Positions 45,612-55,614 are shown, counted from the stretch's first letter. The stretch: 64,000 nt of DNA from JBOFOR01 sp051654865 (GCA_051654865.1 JBOFYV010000042.1:62001-126000), one strand, 5' to 3'. Numbers and translations are program-made. The notes: generated by a model not told the origin, from the letters alone.

Positions 45612-46277
45612 TTGAATATACTTAAATTAGAAAATGTTTATTATTCACAAGATAACACAAATATAATCAATGGAGTGAATATAGAGATTAAGCAAGGAGA
45701 ATGTATATCTATAGTAGGCCCATCAGGTGGAGGCAAAAGTACGTTACTAAAGTTATGTTCAGACTTGATAAGCCCAAGTAGTGGAAATATATTTTATAAA
45801 GGTAAAAACTATAAATCGTACAATCCTATAGATTTAAGAAAACAAATAAGTTACTGTATACAAATACCATATTTATTTGGAGACACAATTTATGATAATT
45901 TAGTTTATCCTTTTAAAATAAGAAAAAAAGAAGTAGATAAAAAAATATTAATAGAGTTTTTATTAAAATTCAACTTAGATGAAACTTATCTTTATAAAGA
46001 TATAAACTCACTATCTGGTGGTGAAAAACAAAGAATAGCCTTAATAAGAAATTTAATATTTAAACCAGAAATATTGCTATTAGATGAGGTAACTTCAGCT
46101 TTAGATAAGGGTAATACAAAAACAGTTGAAAACATTGTAAAAGAAATGAATAATGATGGAACAACTGTAATATGGGTAACTCATAATATAAGGCAAAGTG
46201 AATCTATATTTGATAGAAAAATAATTATTGAAGATGGAATGATTTGTAGCGAGGAGGATAATACTCAATGGACATAA
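45612..46277 (+). CDS. fetA: ABC transporter ATPase, FetA/YbbL-type
   Basis: The 221-residue ATPase has Walker A GPSGGGKST, the signature LSGGEKQR, and Walker B ILLLDEVTSALD. It is paired with a FetB/YbbM-type permease, overlapping its start by 10 nt. The FetAB system of Escherichia coli exports iron and protects against oxidative stress. The TTG start has GGAGGTG upstream. The role in iron export is inferred from the pairing. Confidence 0.85.
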   Translation: MNILKLENVYYSQDNTNIINGVNIEIKQGECISIVGPSGGGKSTLLKLCSDLISPSSGNIFYKGKNYKSYNPIDLRKQISYCIQIPYLFGDTIYDNLVYPFKIRKKEVDKKILIEFLLKFNLDETYLYKDINSLSGGEKQRIALIRNLIFKPEILLLDEVTSALDKGNTKTVENIVKEMNNDGTTVIWVTHNIRQSESIFDRKIIIEDGMICSEEDNTQWT

Positions 46278-47014
46278 TATCTTTAGTTATAGCTTCTGTT
46301 CTTCTTGTAATACCAGTCTTTATATCATATAAAGAAAAATTAGAACTAGAAAAAGAAATAGTAGTAAGTATGTTAAGGGCTATTATACAATTAATATTTG
46401 TAGGATATATATTAGATTTTGTATTTGGACTTGAAAATACAATTTTTACAATGATATTAGTAGTAATTATGATATTTAATGCAGCACTTAATACTAAAAA
46501 AAGAGGTGAAGGTATAAAAAATGTTGTGTTAATATCATTTATATCTTTAATAATCGGAACATCTATAACACTATCTGTATTAGTATTTTCAGGTGCAATA
46601 AGGTTTGTTCCAAATGAAATAATCCCAGTAGCAGGAATGGTAGTAAGTAACTCTATGGTAGCTATAGGATTAAGTTATAGAAATCTTAATACGAGCTTTA
46701 GAAGCAGGATAAATGAAGTAGAAGTGAAGTTATCATTAGGAAGCGATATAAAAGAAGCTTCTAAAAACATAATAAGAGAGAGTGTAAAGGTGTCTATAAT
46801 GCCTACAATAGACTCTGCTAAAACACTGGGTATTGTATCATTACCTGGGATGATGACAGGGTTAATATTAGGAGGGGCATCTCCACTACTTGCAATAAAG
46901 TTTCAAATAATGGTTACATTTATGATAATATCCTCAACATCTATATCTAGTATGATAGCAACATACATATCATATAAACATTTCTTTAATGAAAGAAAAC
47001 AACTTAATATATAA
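46268..47014 (+). CDS. fetB: ABC transporter permease, FetB/YbbM (UPF0014) family
   Basis: The 248-residue protein has about seven transmembrane helices. Family landmarks are VAGMVVSNSMVAIGLS and SLPGMMTGLILGGASPLLA. It forms the membrane part of the FetA/FetB exporter with the preceding ATPase. GCGAGGAGG lies before the ATG, within the end of fetA. Confidence 0.92.
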   Translation: MDIISLVIASVLLVIPVFISYKEKLELEKEIVVSMLRAIIQLIFVGYILDFVFGLENTIFTMILVVIMIFNAALNTKKRGEGIKNVVLISFISLIIGTSITLSVLVFSGAIRFVPNEIIPVAGMVVSNSMVAIGLSYRNLNTSFRSRINEVEVKLSLGSDIKEASKNIIRESVKVSIMPTIDSAKTLGIVSLPGMMTGLILGGASPLLAIKFQIMVTFMIISSTSISSMIATYISYKHFFNERKQLNI

Positions 47015-47037
47015 TGAAAAAGGCTGTTTAAAAACAC

Positions 47038-47068
47038 AAAAGGCATAGAGTTTTACTCTATGCTTTTT
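47038..47068 (+). terminator. Rho-independent terminator
   Basis: GCATAGAGT and ACTCTATGC form the stem, followed by TTTTT. It ends the fetAB operon. Confidence 0.9.
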
Positions 47069-47158
47069 ACTTAAGTTAAAAAAAAATACATACTTTAAAG
47101 TAAAAAAGATAAAAATACAATTACACTGAATATATTAGTTTGTAAGTAAGGTGATAAG

Positions 47159-47356
47159 ATGATTGATGAATTTGATAATTTGAATAAATATCTAAAAAAG
47201 AAAAAGATAAGTTATAGTGAATTTAATTATTTGATAGGAAATTATTTTGTAGAAAGTTATGAAGAGTTTGAAGAGAATTATTACTTAATAAATATTATTA
47301 GACCATTAAAAGAGGGACGTTGTATGTATACCGATTATATAGAAGTTTACAAATAA
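47159..47356 (+). CDS. Small hypothetical protein
   Basis: The 65-residue protein is unrecognised. It is rich in Tyr, Glu and Lys (YLIGNYFVESYEEFEENYY) and has no membrane segment. AAGGTGATAAG precedes the ATG and a terminator follows, which supports a real gene. Confidence 0.65.
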   Translation: MIDEFDNLNKYLKKKKISYSEFNYLIGNYFVESYEEFEENYYLINIIRPLKEGRCMYTDYIEVYK

Positions 47357-47373
47357 TAAATAAAGAAAGAAAC

Positions 47374-47403
47374 AAAAAAGAGAGCATAAATGCTCTCTTT
47401 TTT
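47374..47403. terminator. Bidirectional terminator
   Basis: AAAAAAGAGAGCA and its perfect complement form a symmetric hairpin between convergent genes. Confidence 0.93.
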
Positions 47404-47432
47404 GAAATAAAAATATATCTATATTAATATAA

Positions 47433-47633
47433 TTATATTCTATTTACGTTTGCAGCTTGAGGTCCTCTAGCTCCTTCAGTTATCTCGAAGCTAACCTTTT
47501 CGCCTTCTTCTAAAGTCTTGTATCCATCACCTTGTATAGCTGAGAAATGTACGAATACGTCATCTCCACCTTCTACAGATATGAATCCAAATCCTTTTTC
47601 ACTATTAAACCATTTTACTATTCCGTTTTTCAT
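47433..47633 (-). CDS. cspA: Cold shock protein (CspA/CspB family)
   Basis: The 66-residue OB-fold protein has both RNA-binding motifs, KGFGFI and VFVHF, and the usual C-terminal GPQAANV. It is an RNA/ssDNA chaperone that melts secondary structure. GGAGG precedes the ATG on the minus strand. The ~60 nt leader up to 47700 may carry cold-dependent control, as in other csp genes, but no element is evident. Confidence 0.97.
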   Translation of the reverse strand: MKNGIVKWFNSEKGFGFISVEGGDDVFVHFSAIQGDGYKTLEEGEKVSFEITEGARGPQAANVNRI

Positions 47634-47883
47634 TAGAAAAAACCTCCGTGTATTTAAAAAATCAAAACTTAAAACTTAAGCCTGTTATTCAAGTATACTC
47701 CTAAATTAAATTAAAAGCAAGGTGAAAATTGAAAAAATCTAATAATTTTTTAAAAAATTATGAAATAAATAAAAAATCTTTAATATTTTCAAAAAAATAA
47801 AGGTTTCAAAGTATGAATAAATATTACAAATAAAGTAAAAATTAACTTAAAAATATTAATTACTATGTTAGGAGTATGTATAT

Positions 47884-48495
47884 ATGGAAGAAACGAATAA
47901 AGTAAAAATAGTTGTAGCAGATCCATCTGCATTAGGATTATTTGGATTAGCAATAATAACTTTAGTTGCATCATCTCAAAAGCTAGGATTAACGACAGGT
48001 GTATCATTAGTAATACCATGGGCTATATTTTTAGGTGCTAGTGCACAATTAATTGCATGCATTAATGATTTTAAGCATAATAATACATTTGGGGCTACAG
48101 CCTTTGGTGCATATGCTTTCTTTTGGTATTCTGTGGCATTTGTTTGGTTAATTCAAAATGAAGTATTTGGACTAAAATTAGCATCAATGGTAGATACAAA
48201 ACAATTAGCTTTTGGATATTTAGGGTATTTAATATTTTCATTATATATGACTATAGGGGCTATGGAGACTCATAAGGTATTATTTACAATATTTGTATTA
48301 ATAGATGTACTTTTCATAGGCCTAACACTAAGTACATTTGGAATCATGGAAGACACAACGCATATGATAGCTGCATATGCAGAATTATTAATTGCAATAG
48401 TATCATTTTATGGATCAGCAGCATCAGTGCTAAATCCTCATTTTCAAAGGGTATTTTTACCAGTAGGTAAGCCGTTTAAAATTTTTAAGAAATAA
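47884..48495 (+). CDS. satP: Acetate/succinate transporter, GPR1/FUN34/YaaH family
   Basis: The 203-residue protein has six transmembrane helices. The family signature is ADPSALGLFGLAI at the N-terminus, followed by IPWAIFLGASAQLIA and TFGATAFGAYAFFWYS. It moves acetate, propionate or succinate with protons. The ATG is preceded by TAGGAG. It is monocistronic, with a hairpin after the stop. Confidence 0.92.
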   Translation: MEETNKVKIVVADPSALGLFGLAIITLVASSQKLGLTTGVSLVIPWAIFLGASAQLIACINDFKHNNTFGATAFGAYAFFWYSVAFVWLIQNEVFGLKLASMVDTKQLAFGYLGYLIFSLYMTIGAMETHKVLFTIFVLIDVLFIGLTLSTFGIMEDTTHMIAAYAELLIAIVSFYGSAASVLNPHFQRVFLPVGKPFKIFKK

Positions 48496-48501
48496 AACAA
48501 T

Positions 48502-48550
48502 AAAATAAGAAGATAAGTTATATAGTTTATAGCATATCTTCTTATTTGTA
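48502..48550 (+). terminator. Rho-independent terminator
   Basis: AAATAAGAAGATA and TATCTTCTTATTT form the stem around a ~20-nt loop, followed by T-rich sequence. Confidence 0.8.
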
Positions 48551-48691
48551 TTTATATAGATAATATTCTCTCAAAAATACAATATATAGTCGTATAAAAG
48601 GTAAATATATATACATAAGCACAATATATTGTGCAAAATGGGGTATAAACCAGTTAAGATAATAAATTTAAAGTGGATTGGAGAATATTAA

Positions 48692-50830
48692 ATGATAAGT
48701 ATTTTAAAAAGGGATGGAACAGAAGAAGAATTTGATAGAAAAAAAATAATTAATGCAATTTATAAATCTACTATAAATAGTAAATTTGGAACTGATGCTG
48801 ATTTAGCAAAAAAGATAGCAAAAGAAATAGAAAATATAATTATAAGCTCAAATTCAAAAGTTACAGTTGAAGACATACAGGATAACGTTGAACTGTTACT
48901 TATGGAATCTAATAGAAAAGATGTAGCAAAGAAATACATATTATATAGAGAAAAAAGATCTGAAATTAGAAAAACCAAATGGCAAATGGATGAACTTCAA
49001 AAATCAATTTGGTATAACAAGTATCAATATAATAATGAAAGTTTTGAAGAATGGACAGAAAGAGTTTCTGGTGGAAATAGAAAAATATCAAAATTAATAA
49101 AAGAAAGAAAGTTTCTATTTGCAGGAAGAATACTTGCAAATAGAGGATTGCCTAGAGATGGAATAAAGGTTACGTATTCAAATTGTTATGTATTAAAACA
49201 ACCAGAAGACAATCTAGAAAGTATATTTGATACAGCTAAATGTTTAGCAAGAACATTTAGTTATGGTGGTGGGGTAGGTATAGATATATCAAAATTAAGA
49301 CCTAGAGGAGCAACAGTTCACAACTCTGCGAAGACTACAACAGGAGCAGTATCATTTATGGACTTATACTCAATGACAACTGGGCTAATTGGGCAAAGAG
49401 GCAGAAGAGGTGCATTAATGATATCAATGGATATTAACCATCCGGATATAGAAGAATTTATTGATATCAAAACTAATTTAGAGAAGGTTACAAAGGCAAA
49501 TATTTCAGTAAAAATAAATGATGAATTTATGAAAGCTGTTTCAAATAAACAAATGTATGAATGTAAATTTATAATAGAAGATACAAATGAAGAAATAATT
49601 AAAAAAGTAGATGCATATGATTTATTTATGAAGTTAGCAAAAAATAACTGGGACTTTGCGGAACCAGGAATATTATTTTGGGATACAATTGAAAAAAATC
49701 ATTTGTTAAGCGAGGATAATGAATTCAAGTATGCAGGTGTAAATCCATGTGCAGAAGAGCCTCTACCAGCAGGTGGAAGTTGTTTATTAGGTTCTATAAA
49801 TTTATCAGAGTTTATAGTAGAACCATTTACATGTAATTCTATATTTGACTTTGAAAAATTTAAAGCATGTGTTCAAGACTGTGTTGTAGGTCTTAATGAG
49901 GTCTTAGAAGAAGGCTTAAGATTACATCCACTTACAGAGCAAAAAAATACTGTATCACAATATAGACAAATTGGTTTAGGTGTTATGGGAATTGCTGATA
50001 TGCTAATAAAATTGAATTTAAGATATGGATCAGATGATGCAGTATCATTGTGTGAAGAATTAGCAAAAATAATGTTAAATGAAGCTGTAAAGCAATCTGC
50101 ACTATTAGCAAAAGACAAAGGTTGTTATGAAAAATACAATGAAACAGCAATAATAAAATCTAAATTCTTCAATGAGAATCTAAATGAAGATACAAAAATA
50201 TTGGTAAAAAGATATGGACTAAGAAATTCGCAGATTTTAACAATACCTCCAACTGGATCGATATCTACGATGTTAGGCATAAGTGGTGGAATAGAGCCTA
50301 TGTTTAATACATCATATACAAGAAAAACAGAGACTCTACATGATAAAGATGTATATTACAAAGTTTATACACCAATAGTAGCAGAGTATATGAATATAAA
50401 TGAAATACAAAAAGAAAAAGATTTACCAGATATATTTGTAACAGCGATGACATTAGATCCAATCGAAAGAATAAAAATGCAAAAAGCATGGCAAAGATAT
50501 ATTGATGCATCGATATCATCAACAATTAACCTTCCATATGAATCAACGATAGAAGAAGTTTACAACATATATATGGAAGCTTGGAAGAATGGATTAAAAG
50601 GCGTAACAATATATAGGGATGGGTGTCAAAGAAGTGGCGTTTTATTAAATGAGAAGCCTAAAAAAGAAAAAAAAGAAAATCTATATGAAAATAATATAGA
50701 AGAGAATGAGGTAAGTGCAACATTTGAAGAAGATGAAAAATTTATATGTCCAGAATGCGGAAATGAAGAAATAATACCTACAGGTGGATGTGCAATATGC
50801 CTTCAGTGCGGATATAGTAAATGTAATTAA
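48692..50830 (+). CDS. nrdJ: Adenosylcobalamin-dependent (class II) ribonucleotide reductase
   Basis: The 712-residue protein begins with an ATP-cone regulatory domain (about 1-90). The class II catalytic core follows, with NPCAEEPLPAGGSCLLGS for the active-site N-x-C-x-E and IPPTGSISTMLGISGGIEP near the effector and substrate site. The C-terminal tail has the CPEC/CLQC redox and zinc cysteines. It makes deoxyribonucleotides from ribonucleoside diphosphates using the B12 radical, needing neither oxygen nor a second subunit. This ties the window to cobalamin supply. The ATG has GGATTGGAG upstream. Confidence 0.95.
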   Translation: MISILKRDGTEEEFDRKKIINAIYKSTINSKFGTDADLAKKIAKEIENIIISSNSKVTVEDIQDNVELLLMESNRKDVAKKYILYREKRSEIRKTKWQMDELQKSIWYNKYQYNNESFEEWTERVSGGNRKISKLIKERKFLFAGRILANRGLPRDGIKVTYSNCYVLKQPEDNLESIFDTAKCLARTFSYGGGVGIDISKLRPRGATVHNSAKTTTGAVSFMDLYSMTTGLIGQRGRRGALMISMDINHPDIEEFIDIKTNLEKVTKANISVKINDEFMKAVSNKQMYECKFIIEDTNEEIIKKVDAYDLFMKLAKNNWDFAEPGILFWDTIEKNHLLSEDNEFKYAGVNPCAEEPLPAGGSCLLGSINLSEFIVEPFTCNSIFDFEKFKACVQDCVVGLNEVLEEGLRLHPLTEQKNTVSQYRQIGLGVMGIADMLIKLNLRYGSDDAVSLCEELAKIMLNEAVKQSALLAKDKGCYEKYNETAIIKSKFFNENLNEDTKILVKRYGLRNSQILTIPPTGSISTMLGISGGIEPMFNTSYTRKTETLHDKDVYYKVYTPIVAEYMNINEIQKEKDLPDIFVTAMTLDPIERIKMQKAWQRYIDASISSTINLPYESTIEEVYNIYMEAWKNGLKGVTIYRDGCQRSGVLLNEKPKKEKKENLYENNIEENEVSATFEEDEKFICPECGNEEIIPTGGCAICLQCGYSKCN

Positions 50831-50891
50831 TTATTAAATATAAAAATAATATATAAAAATAATTCAATATAATAAAAATTCTGAAAATATA

Positions 50892-50920
50892 TTGACAATA
50901 AATAACTTTAATATTATATT
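50892..50920 (+). promoter_or_regulatory. Sigma-A promoter upstream of S-box 2
   Basis: TTGACA and TATATT are separated by 17 nt, about 30 nt before the riboswitch. The arrangement parallels that of S-box 1. Confidence 0.82.
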
Positions 50921-50950
50921 ATAAATATATCAAGAAGAGAAAATTAAATA

Positions 50951-51097
50951 ACTCTTATCAAGAGAGGTGGAGGGACTGGCCCTATGAAACCCGGCAACCA
51001 GTATATTTATTATACAATGGTGCTAAATCCAGCAGCGAAAGCTGAAAGATGAGTATAGATGCTTATTGAGCCTAAGTTTATACTTAGGCTTTTTTTA
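50951..51097 (+). ncRNA. SAM-I (S-box) riboswitch 2 with terminator
   Basis: The same core as S-box 1 is present, CTTATCAAGAGAGGTGGAG through CCGGCAACC and GGTGCTAAATCC, followed by a terminator with AGCCTAAGT and ACTTAGGCT arms and seven T. It controls metNIQ by SAM-promoted termination. Confidence 0.97.
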
Positions 51098-51122
51098 GTA
51101 GCAAAAACAGGGGAGGCAAATT

Positions 51123-52088
51123 ATGATTAGTATTCAAAATGTAAGTAAGTTTTACGGAGAAGCAAAGGTTTTAAATGATGTTAATATGCAAATAGAAGAA
51201 GGCGAAATATTCGGAATAATAGGTCATAGTGGAGCAGGAAAGTCAACATTGCTTAGATGTATAAATGGTCTTGAAGAATACAAAGAAGGTAGTGTCCTAG
51301 TAGATAATAAAGAGATTAGAAATCTTAATGAAAAAGAATTAAGATTTCTAAGAAAGGATTTAGGAATGATATTTCAACATTTCTCTCTATTGGAAAGAAA
51401 AACAGTATTTGACAATGTAGCATTGCCCTTAGAGTGCTTTAAATATTCAAAATCAGAAATAGATAAAAGAGTAAATAACTTACTTGAATTAGTAGGAATA
51501 TCGGATAAAAAATATTCAAAGCCTAGAAACTTAAGCGGAGGACAAAAGCAAAGAGTAGCAATAGCGAGAGCTTTAGCATTAAATCCAAAGGTATTGTTAT
51601 GTGATGAGGCTACGTCGGCATTAGATCCCAATACAACAAAATCAATACTTTCTTTATTAGAAGATATAAATAAAAAATTAAATATAACAATAATTATGGT
51701 CACTCATCAAATGGAAGTTATTAAGCAAATATGCACAAAGGTTGCAATAATGGAACACGGAGAAGTTTTAGAAATAGGGGATACAGAAGAGATATTTTTA
51801 CAAAATACTCAAGGGTTAAAAAAATTATTAGGTGAGGAAGAAATAGTATTACCTAAAGGAACCAATATTAAAATACTATTCCCTAAGGAAACGTCCAATA
51901 ACTCAATTATAACTAGTATGGCTAGAGAATTAGATATAGATTTCTCTATTGTATTTGGAAGACTAGAAAAGTTTAAAGATGATATATTAGGTTCATTAAT
52001 AATAAATACTGAGATAGATAATGGCAATAAAGTCAAAATATATTTAAATCAAAAGGGTATGAGATGGGAGGAAATTAAAAATGACTAG
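51123..52088 (+). CDS. metN: Methionine ABC transporter ATPase MetN
   Basis: The 321-residue ATPase has Walker A GHSGAGKST, signature LSGGQKQR and Walker B VLLCDEATSALD. A C-terminal NIL domain (~240-321) is present, the methionine-sensing regulatory domain of MetN that allows trans-inhibition. It follows an S-box riboswitch and overlaps metI by 8 nt. GGGGAGG precedes the ATG. Confidence 0.96.
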   Translation: MISIQNVSKFYGEAKVLNDVNMQIEEGEIFGIIGHSGAGKSTLLRCINGLEEYKEGSVLVDNKEIRNLNEKELRFLRKDLGMIFQHFSLLERKTVFDNVALPLECFKYSKSEIDKRVNNLLELVGISDKKYSKPRNLSGGQKQRVAIARALALNPKVLLCDEATSALDPNTTKSILSLLEDINKKLNITIIMVTHQMEVIKQICTKVAIMEHGEVLEIGDTEEIFLQNTQGLKKLLGEEEIVLPKGTNIKILFPKETSNNSIITSMARELDIDFSIVFGRLEKFKDDILGSLIINTEIDNGNKVKIYLNQKGMRWEEIKND

Positions 52089-52830
52089 TTTAAGCGAATA
52101 TCTAAATAATATACTATTAGAAGCATTAGGTGAAACTTTATATATGATTATTTTACCTACAATATTTGCTACAATTATTGGATTTATACTTGCAATAATA
52201 TTAGTAGTTACTAAACCAGATGGATTAAAACCAAATAAATCAATAAATAGTGTTTTAGGATTTATAGTAAATACAATTAGAAGTTTTCCATTTTTAATAT
52301 TAATGGTAGCACTAATTCCTTTTACAAGGTTAGTAGTAGGAACTTCTATAGGAGCAACAGCTGCTATAGTACCAATTACAATAGGAGCAGCACCATTCAT
52401 AGCTAGAATAATAGAAGGCGCATTAAATGAAGTTGATAAAGGATTGATAGAAGCTGCAAAATCATTTGGTGCTACTAACACTCAAATAATATTTAAAGTA
52501 ATGATAAAAGAAGGAATGCCATCGATAGTATCAGGAGTTACGCTATCTGTTATATCAATACTTGGATATACAGCAATGGCAGGTGCAATAGGTGCAGGTG
52601 GGCTTGGAACTGTAGCACTAACTTATGGACATCAAAGATTTGACACTGCTGTAATGATATATACAGTTATAACGCTAATAATATTAGTACAAATAATTCA
52701 ATGGATCGGTAATTTAGCTTACAACAAGTTAAAATTTGGTGAAGATAGAAAAGTTAAAAAATATAAGATTAAAGTTATAAACAATCCTTTGACATTAGAA
52801 AGAAATGCAGAGGTAAAAGAAAATATATAA
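52081..52830 (+). CDS. metI: Methionine ABC transporter permease MetI
   Basis: The 249-residue permease has five hydrophobic helices and the EAA-type loop for contact with the ATPase (EAAKSFGATNTQIIFKVMI). NTIRSFPFLILMVALIPFTR is typical of MetI. The C-terminal tail is slightly longer than usual. The gene overlaps metN, and metQ follows 29 nt later. Confidence 0.96.
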   Translation: MTSLSEYLNNILLEALGETLYMIILPTIFATIIGFILAIILVVTKPDGLKPNKSINSVLGFIVNTIRSFPFLILMVALIPFTRLVVGTSIGATAAIVPITIGAAPFIARIIEGALNEVDKGLIEAAKSFGATNTQIIFKVMIKEGMPSIVSGVTLSVISILGYTAMAGAIGAGGLGTVALTYGHQRFDTAVMIYTVITLIILVQIIQWIGNLAYNKLKFGEDRKVKKYKIKVINNPLTLERNAEVKENI

Positions 52831-52859
52831 TTAAAATTAATAAACTAGGGGGAAATAAT

Positions 52860-53654
52860 ATGAAATTAAAAAAAATATTAACAGTAGCACTAAGTGCAGC
52901 AATATTAAGTTCAATAGTAGGGTGTTCAAAAGGTGAAGATGATAAAACTATTGTGGTAGGTGCATCTACTACACCACATGCAGAGATATTAGAAGTAATA
53001 AAACCGGACTTAGAAAAGCAAGGATATAAGCTAGATATAAAAGTATTTGATGATTATGTACTTCCTAATACAGGACTAGAAGAAGGATCGTTAGATGCAA
53101 ATTATTTTCAACATATACCGTATTTAGAAGAAACAAATAAAGAAAAAGGATATAAATTAACATATACTGTGAAAGTACATTTAGAGCCAATGGGATTATA
53201 CTCAGATAAGGCGAAGAATGTAGATGAGATAAAAGATGGATCAGTAATTGCAATACCTAATGATGCAACTAACGGTTCTAGAGCTTTAAAATTATTAGCA
53301 GACAATGGACTAATAAAGCTAAAAGAGGGAGAAATACTAAGTGTTAAGGATATAACAGAAAACACTAAAAATATTGAAATAAAAGAATTAAATGCAGAGC
53401 AAATACCAGCTGTAATAAAAGATGTAGATGCAGCAGTAATAAATACAAACTATGCATTAAGTGCAAAATTAAACCCAACTAAAGATTCTATAGCTATAGA
53501 ATCAAAAGACTCTCCATATGCAAATATATTAGCAGTTAGAGAAGACAACAAAGAAGATGAAAAAATAAAAGCATTATCAAAAGCACTAACAAGCCAAACT
53601 GTAAAAGATTACATAGAAGATAAATATGAAGGTAGCATAGTACCATCATTTTAA
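52860..53654 (+). CDS. metQ: Methionine-binding lipoprotein MetQ
   Basis: The 264-residue NlpA-family lipoprotein has a signal peptide ending in the lipobox SIVGC (C22). The binding domain shows VVGASTTPHAEILE and DANYFQHIPYLEE. It captures methionine outside the membrane and delivers it to MetNI. AGGGGGAAA precedes the ATG. A terminator follows, closing the S-box-controlled operon. Confidence 0.96.
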   Translation: MKLKKILTVALSAAILSSIVGCSKGEDDKTIVVGASTTPHAEILEVIKPDLEKQGYKLDIKVFDDYVLPNTGLEEGSLDANYFQHIPYLEETNKEKGYKLTYTVKVHLEPMGLYSDKAKNVDEIKDGSVIAIPNDATNGSRALKLLADNGLIKLKEGEILSVKDITENTKNIEIKELNAEQIPAVIKDVDAAVINTNYALSAKLNPTKDSIAIESKDSPYANILAVREDNKEDEKIKALSKALTSQTVKDYIEDKYEGSIVPSF

Positions 53655-53658
53655 TAGC

Positions 53659-53691
53659 AAGAGGGCAACTTAATTGTTGCTCTTTTTTTGT
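53659..53691 (+). terminator. Rho-independent terminator
   Basis: GCAAC and GTTGC with flanking AAGAG/CTCTT pairing form the stem (one bulge), followed by a run of T. It ends the metNIQ operon. Confidence 0.85.
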
Positions 53692-53892
53692 TGTGAAAAA
53701 TATTAATTATAAAAGAAATATACAAAATGTTGTAGAAAAAAGAAGGAAAAATAAATGCTGCACAGAAATAATAAAATAAATATATTTTCAAAAAAATAAT
53801 GGATTATTAAAGGGGATTTAGCATAGGTATTTAATAAATATATATAAATACTTTTAAAGCTATATTAAAAATAGTAAAAAATAGGAGTGTGA

Positions 53893-55296
53893 TTGTTGGT
53901 GAGGCAGTTGAAAATAACTGAAACAGCATTAAGGGATGGACATCAATCCTTAATTGCAACAAGACTAAAAACAGATGAAATTATACCGATTCTAAAAACT
54001 ATGGATGAAGTAGGATACCACGCACTAGAAGTTTGGGGAGGAGCGACATTTGATGCATGTATACGTTTCTTAAACGAAGATCCATGGGAAAGGCTAAGAT
54101 TAATTAGAAAAAATGTTAAAAATACAAAATTACAAATGCTTCTAAGAGGTCAAAATTTACTAGGGTACAGACATTATGCAGATGATACAGTAGAGAAATT
54201 TGTAGAGCTATCTATAAAAAATGGTATAGACATAATAAGGGTATTTGACGCATTAAATGATGTTAAAAATATAGAAGCTTCTATGAATGCTATTAAAAAG
54301 TATAATGGACACTGCCAATGTGCTATATCATATACAACAAGTCCAATACACACTACAGAGTATTATTTAAAACTTGTTAAAACTATGGAAAAAATGGGAG
54401 CAGATTCAATATGTATAAAGGATATGGCAGGAGTACTAACACCATACAATGCATATGACCTAGTAAAAAAAATGAAAGAAACTACGAATTTACCTATAGA
54501 ATTACACACTCACTGCACTAGTGGTATTGCAGATATGATATATATGAAAGCTGTAGAAGCAGGAGTAGATATAATAGATACTGCAATCTCTCCATTTAGC
54601 GGAGGGACATCACAGCCTCCAACTGAGTCAATAGCAGTTACATTTAGTGAGATGAATAGAAACCCAGGACTTAATATGGATAAACTTTTAGAAGTTGCTG
54701 ACTATTTCAAACCAATTAGAGATAAATACATGGCAGAAGGTATATTAAAGCCAAAAGTATTATTAACAGATCCGCAGACATTAAAGTATCAAGTACCAGG
54801 AGGTATGTTATCTAATTTATTATCACAACTAGAACAACAAGGAGCATCGGATAAATATGAAGAGGTGCTAAAGGAAGTTCCTAGAGTAAGAAAAGATTTA
54901 GGGTATCCACCTCTTGTAACACCTCTTAGTCAAATGGTTGGAACTCAAGCACTTTTTAACGTTCTAACGGAGGAGAGATATAAACTAGTGCCAAAAGAAA
55001 TAAAGGATTATGTAAAGGGGTTGTATGGTATGGCTCCAGCGCCTATGGATAAAGAAATAATTAAAAAAATAATAGGTGATGAAGAAATAATAACAGTAAG
55101 ACCAGCAGACTTACTAAAACCAGAATTTGAAGATATGAAAAAAGAAGCTGGGGAATTAGCCAGAACGGATGAAGATGTTTTAGCCTATGCACTTTTCCCA
55201 CAAGTAGCACCTAAGTTTTTAGAAGATAAATACAACCCAAAAGTTAATGACAAAGATGATGAAAATAAAATACATTATATAACAGTAACTATGTAG
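53893..55296 (+). CDS. oadA: Oxaloacetate decarboxylase alpha subunit, carboxyltransferase part
   Basis: The 467-residue protein is the carboxyltransferase domain: TALRDGHQSL at the N-terminus, the KDMAGVLTPY segment with the probable carbamylated-lysine region, and zinc-ligand histidines in ELHTHC. It removes CO2 from oxaloacetate (or a related oxo acid) and loads biotin. It lacks the C-terminal biotin domain of full OadA, which is encoded separately at 55615. The start is one of two TTG codons or a GTG at 53893-53899; GGAGTG lies 3-9 nt upstream. Confidence 0.93.
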   Translation: MLVRQLKITETALRDGHQSLIATRLKTDEIIPILKTMDEVGYHALEVWGGATFDACIRFLNEDPWERLRLIRKNVKNTKLQMLLRGQNLLGYRHYADDTVEKFVELSIKNGIDIIRVFDALNDVKNIEASMNAIKKYNGHCQCAISYTTSPIHTTEYYLKLVKTMEKMGADSICIKDMAGVLTPYNAYDLVKKMKETTNLPIELHTHCTSGIADMIYMKAVEAGVDIIDTAISPFSGGTSQPPTESIAVTFSEMNRNPGLNMDKLLEVADYFKPIRDKYMAEGILKPKVLLTDPQTLKYQVPGGMLSNLLSQLEQQGASDKYEEVLKEVPRVRKDLGYPPLVTPLSQMVGTQALFNVLTEERYKLVPKEIKDYVKGLYGMAPAPMDKEIIKKIIGDEEIITVRPADLLKPEFEDMKKEAGELARTDEDVLAYALFPQVAPKFLEDKYNPKVNDKDDENKIHYITVTM

Positions 55297-55314
55297 AAAA
55301 TGGGTGATAAAATT

Positions 55315-55590
55315 ATGAATTTTATGGAAGCAATTTTAATAACAGTATCAAGTATGGCAATAGTATTTTTAACATTACTAATAATAGCCTTTATATTAGA
55401 ATCATTTAAATATATATTTAAAAATAGAGAAATAAAAGTAGAAAAGGAGATGGCTCCTTGTGAAGCTGCAATGACAGAAGAAATTGATGAAGAGGAAAAG
55501 GTAGTAGTAGCGTTAGCAGCTTCAATGATTGCAGGAGAAGGTAAAATAAATCCAAATCTTCGTATAAGTAAAATTACTAGAATAAAATAA
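55315..55590 (+). CDS. oadG: Sodium pump decarboxylase gamma subunit
   Basis: The 91-residue protein has one N-terminal transmembrane helix (AILITVSSMAIVFLTLLIIA) and an acidic C-terminal tail, the layout of OadG, which holds the alpha and beta subunits together. It lies between the carboxyltransferase and biotin-carrier genes. The ATG at 55315 has GGGTGAT upstream; an earlier in-frame ATG at 55300 is possible. Confidence 0.85.
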   Translation: MNFMEAILITVSSMAIVFLTLLIIAFILESFKYIFKNREIKVEKEMAPCEAAMTEEIDEEEKVVVALAASMIAGEGKINPNLRISKITRIK

Positions 55591-55614
55591 ATAGAGCTAA
55601 AAGGGGAGAGAAAT

